Shown: piece by piece, positions 56,104 to 64,000 of the stretch
How the letters are laid out: each line of letters opens with the position of its first letter
Numbering within the stretch: the stretch's first letter is position 1
From: Flavobacteriia bacterium
GTDB lineage: Bacteria; Bacteroidota; Bacteroidia; Flavobacteriales_D; Crocinitomicaceae
Direction: 5' to 3'
NCBI GenBank assembly: GCA_016178305.1
Contig: JACOTM010000012.1
Coordinates: 1 to 64,000 of the forward strand
DNA length: 64,000 bases
Made by a program: the position numbers and the translations under genes
Notes under the pieces: generated by a model
What the model was told of the DNA's origin: nothing
The model's database searches: none
The model's input: the letters and a program-made list of their open reading frames with translations, nothing else

Positions 56104-58893
56104 TTATAATTTTAATATTGGAATTAATATCTCAACCATTGTTCCTTTGTTCAAATCGATAATTTGAAAACCATATTTATGATTTCGTTTTTTATTGAAA
56201 GAAGCCAATCGTTCACTCGTGATTTTCTCGCCATACGAAATATGTCCTTTTGTGTTTTGCGTTGCCTTTTTTTCGAGAGATGATTTTCTTCCTATTCCGT
56301 TGTCAATGACTTGACATTTAATTAAAGTTTCATGAATGTAAATTAATTGGATGTCAATTTTATATCCGTTATGATTTTCGGTAAAACCGTGTCTGATCGA
56401 ATTTTCAATAAAGGGTTGAATTAACATGTTAGGAATTCTGTAATTAGTTGCTTGTTGAAGAAAATCACAGTTAATTTGCCATTCAAATTTATTTGAAAAT
56501 CGCATTTGCTCCAGTTCTAAATATTTTTCCAGCATGTCTATTTCTTTAGCAACAGTTACGGATGAGCTTCTAGAAATATGTAAAGTTTCCCGTAATAATT
56601 TTGAAAATTTCCCTAAAAAATATTCGGCTTTATCCATTTCGTTATACAAATGAAAACTTTGGATTGAATTTAAGGTGTTAAAAATAAAGTGTGGATTCAT
56701 TTGAGCAAATAATGCCTTTTGTTCCAATATCAATAATTTTTGTTTGGTTTCAAACTGTTTTCGTTTGTATTGGATGTATAAATAGATTAAAAATAATGCG
56801 CCTAATAAAATTAAAAATTTGAAGAAATTAGTTCTCCAAAATGGCGGAGTAACTGTAAAACTTGTAATTTTTTGAATACTTGACCACTGGTTATTTTCGT
56901 TTAAAAAAGCGACTTCTAATTGATAGTAACCATCATCTGGATTTACTAACATGATTTCAGGATCATTGATGATACTCCAATCTGAATTTGAGTGAAGACG
57001 ATATTTATAGCGACCTTTGGTTATAAAATTAGAGGCTCTGAATTTTATATTAATTAAATCTTCATAGTAAGATATTGTCAGCGGTTGAGTTAAATTTAAT
57101 TTTTGATTTTTATTCACACTCACAGACTTTAAATAAATTTTATAATCTCTGTTTCGTATTTGAAAATTTTCTTTGTCGATGAGTGTTAATCCTTTTTTTG
57201 TACCGACCCAAATAGTTTTTTTATTTACAAATAGGCTAATGACTTCATTTGAGATTAATCCTAAACTTTTTGAAATATAATCTATTTGAATTTTATTTGG
57301 TTGAGTTTGGATTTTTAATAAACCTTTAACTGTACCTGCCCACAATATATTTTTTTCATCTATATATAAACAGGTAATGTCTTGACAAATATTGTTTTTT
57401 ATTGGAATAAATTTTTGATTTTTGTATTGATAAATTCCGTTATTTCTTGTAGCAATAATAATCCCCCATTTTTTAGAAAATGCTAAATCAGTAACGCGGT
57501 AACTAAATTCTTTTGGCTTAAATGGAATAATATTGTTTTTGAAACAAGTTGAAAGACCAAATTTATTACCAGCAAATATGTTTCCCTTTTCATCTGCAAT
57601 TACCGAAGAAAACGTTTTTTCTTTGTTTTGATTTAATAACGAAATAGAATTCTTTTTTAAGCCAAAAGAATCTATGGCTCCATCTGCGAATCTGAAAATG
57701 AATTCCCGGACACCATAGACACAATTATTAGTACTATAGAGATCCCTCAACCAATATTTTAGGATAGGTTTTCCATTACATAAAATTCCATTTCCAGTTG
57801 AATAAACCATTTTTCCTTGATAACTTCCAAAGCTGATAAATCCTGAGGAATTATTTTTTATAGAAAATAATTGATCGTTCAAAATTTTATGATAAGAACA
57901 GGCGACCAAACCTACATAAACAGTATCATTAAATTCATAAATATTTTTGATTTCATTTGAAATTAAACCTTGTTTGGTACTGATTGATTTAAAATTATAA
58001 TTAGGAAGATAAAATACACCTGACTCTAAAGTTGAAATCCAAAATCCATTATTATTATCTTCTAAAACGTCTGTTACGGTAACATTTTTAAGGATATTAT
58101 CTTCTAATATTGCTCTGTTTTTTGAAAAATGATAAATAAATAAGCCTTTTTTGACTCCCCCAATCAATAACCGATTTCTTAAAATGTTCAGAGAGACAAT
58201 GTTTACATCGTTTAATTTCAATAAAGGTTTATCATTTGTTAAATCGTAAACAAAATTTCCAAACGAAATAAAGTTTTTATTTAATTTTTTAGCTGTTACT
58301 ATTTTTGACTGCTCTAAAATTATTCCATTGATTAATGTGTTTAATTGTTTTATTTTATTTTGTTGCTTGTAGAATAATTTCACGTTTTTATTTGATAAAA
58401 AGATAGAATTGTCATTTAATATTTTAATATCTTTATCACAATGTACGCTTTTGGGGATTAGTTTACTAATTTTTTGATTGAATTGATATGGTTTTATTTT
58501 TTCATTTTCATAATAACATAGTTGATGTTCGCCGGATAAAAACCATAATCTATTTTTAGCATCTTTATGAATTTGATAGACAACTTCATCAATTAATCCA
58601 TCTTTTTTATGAAAAGTAATAAATTCATCTCCATTGTATTTGACAACACCTCGATCTGTAGCAAACCAAATATTTCCTTCGTGATCATTTTCTATATCAT
58701 ATATCTCAGAACTGGGTAATCCTTGATCTACGGAATAATTTCGAAATAAATATGCGGGTTTAAACGAAGTTTGACCATAATTTTGAACGTAAAAACAAAT
58801 ACTCACAATCAAAAATAAAATATTTTTTAATTGATATTGATTATAAATAGATTCCCCCAAAATTTTTATTGCAAAAATAAAAAAGATTTTCAC
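56104..58893 (-). CDS. Reg_prop/Y_Y_Y sensor histidine kinase, LytS type
   Basis: A 929-residue kinase that probably phosphorylates the LytTR regulator encoded upstream. An N-terminal export signal (about 22-41) is followed by propeller repeats (about 45-590, NIWFATDRGVVKYNGDEF type), a Y_Y_Y domain (about 610-685), a transmembrane helix (near 692) and a His-kinase domain of the LytS/YehU type. The phospho-acceptor is in QMNPHFIFNTLNSIQ (about residue 733), and the ATP-binding region has NMLIQPFIENSIRHGF and VIDNGIGRKS. The track start is a GTG. No in-frame ATG precedes the signal, so the exact start is unsure. The periplasmic ligand is unknown. Confidence 0.9.
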   Translation of the reverse strand: MKIFFIFAIKILGESIYNQYQLKNILFLIVSICFYVQNYGQTSFKPAYLFRNYSVDQGLPSSEIYDIENDHEGNIWFATDRGVVKYNGDEFITFHKKDGLIDEVVYQIHKDAKNRLWFLSGEHQLCYYENEKIKPYQFNQKISKLIPKSVHCDKDIKILNDNSIFLSNKNVKLFYKQQNKIKQLNTLINGIILEQSKIVTAKKLNKNFISFGNFVYDLTNDKPLLKLNDVNIVSLNILRNRLLIGGVKKGLFIYHFSKNRAILEDNILKNVTVTDVLEDNNNGFWISTLESGVFYLPNYNFKSISTKQGLISNEIKNIYEFNDTVYVGLVACSYHKILNDQLFSIKNNSSGFISFGSYQGKMVYSTGNGILCNGKPILKYWLRDLYSTNNCVYGVREFIFRFADGAIDSFGLKKNSISLLNQNKEKTFSSVIADEKGNIFAGNKFGLSTCFKNNIIPFKPKEFSYRVTDLAFSKKWGIIIATRNNGIYQYKNQKFIPIKNNICQDITCLYIDEKNILWAGTVKGLLKIQTQPNKIQIDYISKSLGLISNEVISLFVNKKTIWVGTKKGLTLIDKENFQIRNRDYKIYLKSVSVNKNQKLNLTQPLTISYYEDLINIKFRASNFITKGRYKYRLHSNSDWSIINDPEIMLVNPDDGYYQLEVAFLNENNQWSSIQKITSFTVTPPFWRTNFFKFLILLGALFLIYLYIQYKRKQFETKQKLLILEQKALFAQMNPHFIFNTLNSIQSFHLYNEMDKAEYFLGKFSKLLRETLHISRSSSVTVAKEIDMLEKYLELEQMRFSNKFEWQINCDFLQQATNYRIPNMLIQPFIENSIRHGFTENHNGYKIDIQLIYIHETLIKCQVIDNGIGRKSSLEKKATQNTKGHISYGEKITSERLASFNKKRNHKYGFQIIDLNKGTMVEILIPILKL

Positions 58894-58930
58894 TAGGTAA
58901 TCATTGTTTGTTGATACTTTTAAAGTATAA

Positions 58931-58968
58931 AATTAAAGAGAATACTTATGAAAATATTCTCTTTAATT
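58931..58968. terminator. Perfect 14-bp inverted repeat between response regulator and kinase genes
   Basis: AATTAAAGAGAATA and TATTCTCTTTAATT are perfect complements with a 10-base spacer. The hairpin lies in the 227-bp spacer upstream of the kinase gene. On the minus strand a moderately T-rich stretch follows, so it may end the regulator transcript. A 16-bp palindrome AACTATTTAAATAGTT also lies at 59094-59109, just behind the regulator stop. Confidence 0.5.
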
Positions 58969-59120
58969 GATTTGGAAATGGTAGATTTTAATATATTAAT
59001 GATTTAATATCTGTCAAATTCTGTGAGACAAGATTAAGGATAACATCTGGAATTTTATTCATTAAATATATAAACTGTGTGTTTTAGTTTTTTAACTATT
59101 TAAATAGTTTTGTTGGAGAT

Positions 59121-59834
59121 TCATTTTTGATTAAAAAGAGCAAAAACTTGTTTTATATTACTTCTCGCAATTGAAAGTTTTTTATCGTTTATCATTAATA
59201 TTTCATTATTGATTCGATCTAGAAAAAGAACATGGTCTATATTAATAATTGTTGATTTGTGAATTTTTAAAAATTTAGGATGATAAACAACTAAGTTTTC
59301 AAAAAATTTTAATGGTTTTGAAGCAATCAAATTTTTACTATTGGTAAGCACTATTTCTGTATAAGAGCCTTCAGCATTAAAATGTGAAATACAACATTTA
59401 TCAATTAGCTGAGTACCTAAAAGAGTTGTTATTGCTATTTTAGAATTTTCAGCATCATTTTTTTTAATAGAATAAATTTCCTCACACACTTTTTTTAATG
59501 AATCTTGAAATTCTTCCAGATCAATAGGTTTTAATAGATAATCAAAAGCCTTTAATTTCAATGCTTGAATCGCATATTCATTGTATGCAGTAGTAAAGAT
59601 GATTTTTGAATTAGTTTTCTCCTGAATTTGTTGAGCTACATCAATTCCAGAACCATCAAGTAAATTTATATCTAAAAAAATTAGGTCAGGTTGATGTTTA
59701 ATGCTATTATCAATTGTTTCTTGAAATTGCATTGTTTCAAATAACACATCATAATTATCACAATATCTTTCTAAACATTTGTTAATTACTCTACGAGCAT
59801 TTTCTTCATCATCTACAATCCCAATTGTTATCAT
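59121..59834 (-). CDS. LytTR-family response regulator
   Basis: A 237-residue protein. The receiver domain (about 1-120) has the acidic pocket IVDDEENARR, the phospho-acceptor Asp in DLIFLDINLLDGSG (about residue 55), and conserved Thr (FTTAYNEYAIQALK) and Lys (YLLKPIDLEE). The C-terminal LytTR DNA-binding domain (about 140-235) shows ISHFNAEGSYTEIVL and FLKIHKSTIINIDHV. It lies 32 bp behind the CsgG-like gene and upstream of the propeller kinase gene on the same strand, so the three probably form one signalling unit. Confidence 0.93.
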   Translation of the reverse strand: MITIGIVDDEENARRVINKCLERYCDNYDVLFETMQFQETIDNSIKHQPDLIFLDINLLDGSGIDVAQQIQEKTNSKIIFTTAYNEYAIQALKLKAFDYLLKPIDLEEFQDSLKKVCEEIYSIKKNDAENSKIAITTLLGTQLIDKCCISHFNAEGSYTEIVLTNSKNLIASKPLKFFENLVVYHPKFLKIHKSTIINIDHVLFLDRINNEILMINDKKLSIARSNIKQVFALFNQK

Positions 59835-59866
59835 GTTTTCCTTTTTATAGAAGCAAATGTAATAGT

Positions 59867-61042
59867 TTAATAACGTTTCCCATTATAAATGGATTCTTTC
59901 TTTTTAACAACATTGAATCCAATACTTAGGCCTAACATTCCTCCTTTTTTAGTACTTGAATAAAATAAGTTGATAGGAATATACAAAGCACCTGAACGAA
60001 AAGTTCGACCGATTCCCATTACCCAGCGAGTACTTAAAGAAGCCGTTCCTCTTGTGTCTAAATATGAATTATAAGAGTATATTGGATTTGGTATTTTCGT
60101 AATAGTTGGATCAATTTCCTGTTCATATTTACGAAAATCATTTTCTGACCAAAAGTAATTCTCACCTTTTCCATATTTATTATTTGAATCAAAAAACCCT
60201 TTCGATGTTTTTTGAATACCAAAGCTTGGTCCAAAAGCAAACTCCCAGCCTTTTTTTCCAAATCGAAAACCATTCATTAATGCAACTGATGGTATAAATT
60301 GTCCTTGCTCCAATCCACTAACATTGAAAATGGATTCAAATAACGCAGAAAAATTATCTGTGCCAATATATTGTTTTTCAAATTGATATCCAATCATACT
60401 AAATCCAGGATAGACACCTAATCCACCTTGATCTTCCTTTCTTTTAGCAAATTCAGCTAAGCTACCTGAAACCATGGCATATCCAATTCGTGGTCCAGAA
60501 TTGTTAATTTTCCCTACATTTTTTGATGTAATTATTTCATTATTGAAACTCAATTGGCTTTCAATTTCTTTTATATTTTCTAAGCCCAACATACTGCGAA
60601 GTGTAATCTCAATCATACGCTGTAATTCATCCTCGTGATCACTAAATTCTTTGATTGTAGATTTGTAAATGGTCCCTGTTTTAACATCTATTATTTTTAA
60701 AGATACAATTATTTTTGCCCCTAATCTATCTATACTTCCAGAAGTTATATAATTTACTTTCAAGGAATTTCCTAAAGACGTAAGACAGTTTAGACCAAAA
60801 CAATCTTTTTGAAATGTTGGACTAGAATTCACCACCTCTGAAATATCAAATTCATCGTAAACACTAAATTGATTAATCTTAATTAATTCTAAATAAATAA
60901 TTTTTGTACAGATTTTAGGTGTAATCCCCAATCCTTGAATCGATGGTGTTGCTACTGCAATAGTAGGTTTAGAAGCATCTTGTGCATTCAAATTGAAAAA
61001 TACTCCTATAAAAATTGCTATACTAATAAGATTTGTTTTCAT
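59867..61042 (-). CDS. Exported CsgG/curli-assembly-like protein with C-terminal barrel-like region
   Basis: The product is 391 residues from the ATG at 61042 (MKTNLISIAIFIGVFFNLNA, a signal peptide). The track ORF runs 64 codons further upstream without signs of coding. The N-terminal half (about 25-165) resembles CsgG/TolB-N-like domains: KPTIAVATPSIQGLGITP, then SVYDEFDISEVV, LGNSLKVNYITSGSIDRLG and IIVSLKIIDVKTGTIYKS. The C-terminal half (about 185-385) is rich in alternating beta strands and ends GMLGLSIGFNVVKKK, like a porin-like domain. The family resemblance is partial. By context it works with the LytTR/kinase pair. Confidence 0.6.
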   Translation of the reverse strand: MKTNLISIAIFIGVFFNLNAQDASKPTIAVATPSIQGLGITPKICTKIIYLELIKINQFSVYDEFDISEVVNSSPTFQKDCFGLNCLTSLGNSLKVNYITSGSIDRLGAKIIVSLKIIDVKTGTIYKSTIKEFSDHEDELQRMIEITLRSMLGLENIKEIESQLSFNNEIITSKNVGKINNSGPRIGYAMVSGSLAEFAKRKEDQGGLGVYPGFSMIGYQFEKQYIGTDNFSALFESIFNVSGLEQGQFIPSVALMNGFRFGKKGWEFAFGPSFGIQKTSKGFFDSNNKYGKGENYFWSENDFRKYEQEIDPTITKIPNPIYSYNSYLDTRGTASLSTRWVMGIGRTFRSGALYIPINLFYSSTKKGGMLGLSIGFNVVKKKESIYNGKRY

Positions 61043-61346
61043 ATATTTTGTTTTTAGTTGGAACAAATATATGTCTCTTTCTTGCGTTTTACATAACTGA
61101 TTTACGCAATACAAACAATTAAAATGGTGATATTTGCAAAAAACTTGCATGTTTATACCAACACAAGCATATTTATTTATGATATTCGCAATAGTTATTT
61201 TTTTATTTGTGACAAACGCAAAAAAAGTGGTCAAAAAAAGATTTAATTGCTAAATTGTCAAGTCATTTTCTAATTTTTGTTTATATATCATCAAGGTTCT
61301 TTCCATTTGAAAGAAAAATGAATTACGTTCTTTTTCGTTTGTAACA
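61043..61346. promoter_or_regulatory. 304-bp gene-free region with clustered TTGCG/CGCAA sites
   Basis: No gene is supported here. The region is AT-rich and is the upstream DNA of the CsgG-like gene. It has four copies of TTGCG or its complement CGCAA (61082, 61105, 61187, 61217) and two TTGCA copies (61134, 61145). TTGCGT at 61082 and ACGCAA at 61104 form an inverted pair. These could be regulator binding sites. No clear promoter pair was picked out. Confidence 0.4.
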
Positions 61347-62261
61347 CTAATTAAACTCGAATTTGCCAGTAGTTTTATTTAATATTTGTTCAGACTCATT
61401 GACATATATTTCGTCTGTTGTTTGTAAATAATTCATCATATTATGTGTTACATATAATCCTTTTTTTTCTATTGATTTAAAAAAATAAGTGCTATCTGAA
61501 ATGGTTGTATCGTTTAGAAAAACTTCGTATTCACATCCTGAAGCAGGTGCTTGCGTTCCATACATAAATTTTTTTCCTATAGTTACTTGTGCTTTCATGT
61601 GGTTTAAAAGCATTTGCATTTCTGTAAGTAAGCGAATTGCATAATGAGGGTCTTTGAATAGATACGCATCAAAATAATATTGAATTTGACGAATAAATCC
61701 TCGCATCAAATCATAATCGTAAATTTCTTTCGAAGGAATAGAATTGTAAATCTGCAAAATTTCTTTTCCCATTAGGAATGTTTTTTCTGCCGTTTTTTCA
61801 TGTGTAAATTGTTCGGTTTTATATTGATCAATATTTAAATAAGATTTTGCCCAAAAATAAAGCTTGAATCGGAATAAATGTGGAAAATTTAATAATTGAA
61901 AAAGTGGACTGTCTTTAACGGTTAAAACAATAGTTGGGTTCGTGAAAGATTTAATTTGTTTTACTCCTGCTAAGATCCCTTCCAAATAGGCATCTAAACT
62001 AAAATCATACGCTTCTAAAGAGCGGTATTGAAATACAACACGGTTTTGTTGAATATCTAATAAAGAATCAAAAGAAATTCCGTAATAGGAGCATATTTTT
62101 TGAATTTCATGAATAGTTAATGCAGTCTCGCCTCTGTATCTTCTATAAACTGCATCTTGACTGACGTTCAATACATCTGCTAATGCTCTTCCTAATGAAT
62201 CATCGTTTCCTATTTTCTCTTTTATTAGATTAAAAAGGGTTGCTTGAATATCTACTTTCAT
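61347..62261 (-). CDS. Helix-turn-helix transcriptional regulator
   Basis: A 304-residue protein. The N-terminal XRE/BetR-like helix-turn-helix (about 20-68) reads LGRALADVLNVSQDAVYRRY and continues TALTIHEIQKICSYYGISFD. The remaining 235 residues are helical and contain many aromatic residues (for example FKLYFWAKSYLN), with no recognised ligand-binding fold. Such regulators with long C-terminal regions are common in Bacteroidota. The target is unknown. It is transcribed toward the CsgG-like gene and could control it, with a 304-bp gap between them. Confidence 0.82.
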   Translation of the reverse strand: MKVDIQATLFNLIKEKIGNDDSLGRALADVLNVSQDAVYRRYRGETALTIHEIQKICSYYGISFDSLLDIQQNRVVFQYRSLEAYDFSLDAYLEGILAGVKQIKSFTNPTIVLTVKDSPLFQLLNFPHLFRFKLYFWAKSYLNIDQYKTEQFTHEKTAEKTFLMGKEILQIYNSIPSKEIYDYDLMRGFIRQIQYYFDAYLFKDPHYAIRLLTEMQMLLNHMKAQVTIGKKFMYGTQAPASGCEYEVFLNDTTISDSTYFFKSIEKKGLYVTHNMMNYLQTTDEIYVNESEQILNKTTGKFEFN

Positions 62262-62314
62262 TTTTCAATATGTGTCTTACAAAATAACTCTTTTTTAGAA
62301 TTAATTTTCAGATT

Positions 62315-63226
62315 TTAATTCATTTTTACTGGTTTATTCATTGCCATTTTATGCAATTGGTGCTTAATAAATCCATTTGCAATTACGACAACAATAATTA
62401 TTAATGCACCAAAATAAAATTTAGAGCTCAATAATTCATTTTCTTTTAATATAAATATAGCTAATAAAATGGTGTAAACAGGCTCAAGATTTATACTTAA
62501 CGAAACTGTGAAAGCACCTAGTCTTTTAACAACTTCTATCGTTGCTAAAAAGGCAAAAGATGTACAAAGCAAGCCTAGAAATAGCAACCACCAAAAATCA
62601 CTAGTGGTCATCGTAAAAAGAACAGCTATCGTAAACTGATTTTGATAGATTAATATTCCTGAAAGAAAAAATAACCCAATAGTCATTTCATAAAAAGTAA
62701 TCGTTGTGGATGGAATTGTTTGCACTAATTTCCCATTAAATACAGCAAAAAGCGCGGCAAACATTGCTGACGATAATCCATAAGCCAATGCTTCATAATC
62801 TTTTGCTGAGAAATCGCTGGAAACAATGTATATTCCGGCAATGACAAATAATCCCAATATAAATTCGATAATTGAAAATTTACGTTTCATAACTAACGGA
62901 TCTAACCATGTTACATGCAAAGTTGTTGTTGATAAACATAAAATTCCCAAAGATGCGGTTGACAATTGGATGGATTTATAAAAGGTGATCCAATGCATTG
63001 CAACAAATATTCCGACAATGCAAAGTGAAAAAAAATCCTTTTTAGTATTTAACAAGATTGATTTTTTCTTGAAAAGCAGATAAATTCCTAATCCTATTAA
63101 AGCAATTAATACGCGATGCCACACTAAAATATATGAATCAAGGTGAATCAATTTCCCTAAAATACCAGTAAATCCCCACATAAAAATGATGAGATGTAAT
63201 AATATATGGTATTTACTAAATGTCAT
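62315..63226 (-). CDS. EamA (DMT) family transporter
   Basis: A 303-residue inner-membrane protein with ten hydrophobic helices in two EamA repeats. The first starts HLIIFMWGFTGILGKLIHLDSYILVW, and the second has FALAFLATIEVVKRLGAFTV-like sequence with SINLEPVYTILLAIFILKE, a common DMT motif. It exports or imports a small metabolite. The substrate cannot be read from the sequence. It is 53 bp upstream of the HTH gene on the same strand and may share its transcript. Confidence 0.88.
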   Translation of the reverse strand: MTFSKYHILLHLIIFMWGFTGILGKLIHLDSYILVWHRVLIALIGLGIYLLFKKKSILLNTKKDFFSLCIVGIFVAMHWITFYKSIQLSTASLGILCLSTTTLHVTWLDPLVMKRKFSIIEFILGLFVIAGIYIVSSDFSAKDYEALAYGLSSAMFAALFAVFNGKLVQTIPSTTITFYEMTIGLFFLSGILIYQNQFTIAVLFTMTTSDFWWLLFLGLLCTSFAFLATIEVVKRLGAFTVSLSINLEPVYTILLAIFILKENELLSSKFYFGALIIIVVVIANGFIKHQLHKMAMNKPVKMN

Positions 63227-63398
63227 ATAACAATAAATTAGATTCAGAAATTATCTCCTTTTTTTGATTTCAATCTTTGAAGCTTTTACGAAAGAAAAGT
63301 TGAAAGATAAATAGATTTTGTGGAATTTCACTTTAGAACGATTTAAAATTAATGGATGAACTAATTTTATCTGGAAAATATCACAAATACAAGAGTTT

Positions 63399-64000
63399 TT
63401 ATTTTTTTATCCATCGCGGTAGGACAAAAACACCTATAAATAAATAAGGAAAATAAGAAATCAATCGCCATAATAAAGCCAATGCCGCAATTAATAATAA
63501 AGAATCACTAAAGGGATTCATCAATTCTCCAAAAGCATATTCAGCAACTCCACTTCCACCTGGGGTAGGGCTAATCATCATCAATAACCATAAAACAATT
63601 TGTTTTCCCAGTAAAAGGAAATTATCTAAAAAGTGAAGGTGTAAAAAAGCATTCAAAATACAATTGATTACTAAATAACGTGAGGACCAACTTAAAAATG
63701 TTGATACCATTGTTTTGAGCCAAAAAAGGAAATTTTCTTTTTTAAATTCTTTGGATGCCATTTGAATTTCTTCTCCTGTTTTTGATGCAATAGCGTGCCA
63801 CTTATTTAAAATAGGTAATGAAAATACTGTTTTTAAAATTTGAGCGGCTACTTTAGGAAATAAAAACACACTGAAAAGAATAAAAACACACAGCAATAAT
63901 TTAATCCCAAATCCAGTCCAAAAAATAAATGATACACTTTTAGATGCTGAAAAATTTGCTGGAAATAATTGATCTTGATTAATAAATATAAAGACAAGCG
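63399..64000 (-). CDS. Lysylphosphatidylglycerol synthase TM-like (flippase-like) protein, 5' partial
   Basis: The track ORF begins at a TTG (63896), but the frame stays open to the right edge (encoding FINQDQLFPANFSASKS and more), so the gene is cut by the window. The visible C-terminal 200 residues include several membrane helices and the motif ISPTPGGSGVAEYAFGEL, typical of the LPG_synthase_TM/UPF0104 family. These are membrane proteins related to the flippase half of MprF. The domain content of the missing N-terminus is unknown. About 170 bp without a gene separate it from the EamA gene. Confidence 0.85.
   Translation of the reverse strand, partial: LVFIFINQDQLFPANFSASKSVSFIFWTGFGIKLLLCVFILFSVFLFPKVAAQILKTVFSLPILNKWHAIASKTGEEIQMASKEFKKENFLFWLKTMVSTFLSWSSRYLVINCILNAFLHLHFLDNFLLLGKQIVLWLLMMISPTPGGSGVAEYAFGELMNPFSDSLLLIAALALLWRLISYFPYLFIGVFVLPRWIKK

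Noticed and set aside
61043-61234. N-terminal extension of the CsgG-like ORF (64 codons)
   Set aside because: A good signal peptide starts at the internal ATG at 61042. The extension has unusual Cys/His/Tyr content and covers the likely promoter region.

Overview
The window looks like chromosome from an AT-rich member of the Bacteroidota, most likely the Flavobacteriales. The evidence is several type IX secretion (T9SS) cargo proteins with C-terminal sorting domains, a PorP/SprF protein, a TonB receptor of Bacteroidota type, reg_prop/Y_Y_Y sensor proteins, TAnnTTTG-like -7 boxes and weak ribosome binding sites. The species cannot be named from the sequence. No rRNA, tRNA, CRISPR array, prophage or intact insertion sequence was seen.

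Left part (1-23 kb). A giant HYR-repeat adhesin, cut by the left edge, is followed by a PorP/SprF protein and a PD40/OmpA protein, the usual T9SS adhesin module. A minus-strand block then carries pccB-type carboxylase, aspS, a small three-helix membrane protein, a DUF3050 protein and a DUF983 protein. A plus-strand block of secreted proteins follows: a lipocalin-like lipoprotein, a trypsin-fold protease with a sorting domain, a large secreted protein whose ATG is separated from its main frame by an 8-bp tandem repeat, and a seven-repeat propeller protein. purH ends this part.

Middle part (23-34 kb). This is the rod-shape and peptidoglycan operon mreB-mreC-mreD-mrdA-rodA, then a class A PBP. 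Next is a CoA-transferase pair. Its B subunit lacks the segment holding the catalytic glutamate, and a truncated four-helix-bundle gene lies between the two subunits. A polytopic membrane protein starts directly behind the B-subunit stop codon.

Right part (34-64 kb). On the minus strand is a six-gene envelope metal operon, probably for copper: HYC_CC_PP-type protein, TonB receptor, HMA protein, T9SS thioredoxin-like protein, CCSGG-type barrel and YVTN lipoprotein. Then come a GH3-family enzyme, a universal stress protein, a very large propeller-adenylate cyclase-HD protein and ferritin. rnr and radA converge. A plus-strand operon encodes a SiaC-like regulator, a TerB-like/ABCG transporter fusion, a lipoprotein and a small secreted protein. 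It faces a minus-strand set of a CsgG-like/barrel protein, a LytTR response regulator and a propeller LytS-type histidine kinase. An HTH regulator, an EamA transporter and a flippase-like membrane protein, cut by the right edge, close the window.

The main points for a second look are the possible phase-variable start at 18.03 kb, the CoA-transferase B subunit without its active-site motif, the propeller-cyclase-HD fusion, the SiaC/TerB-ABC operon and the extended metal operon.
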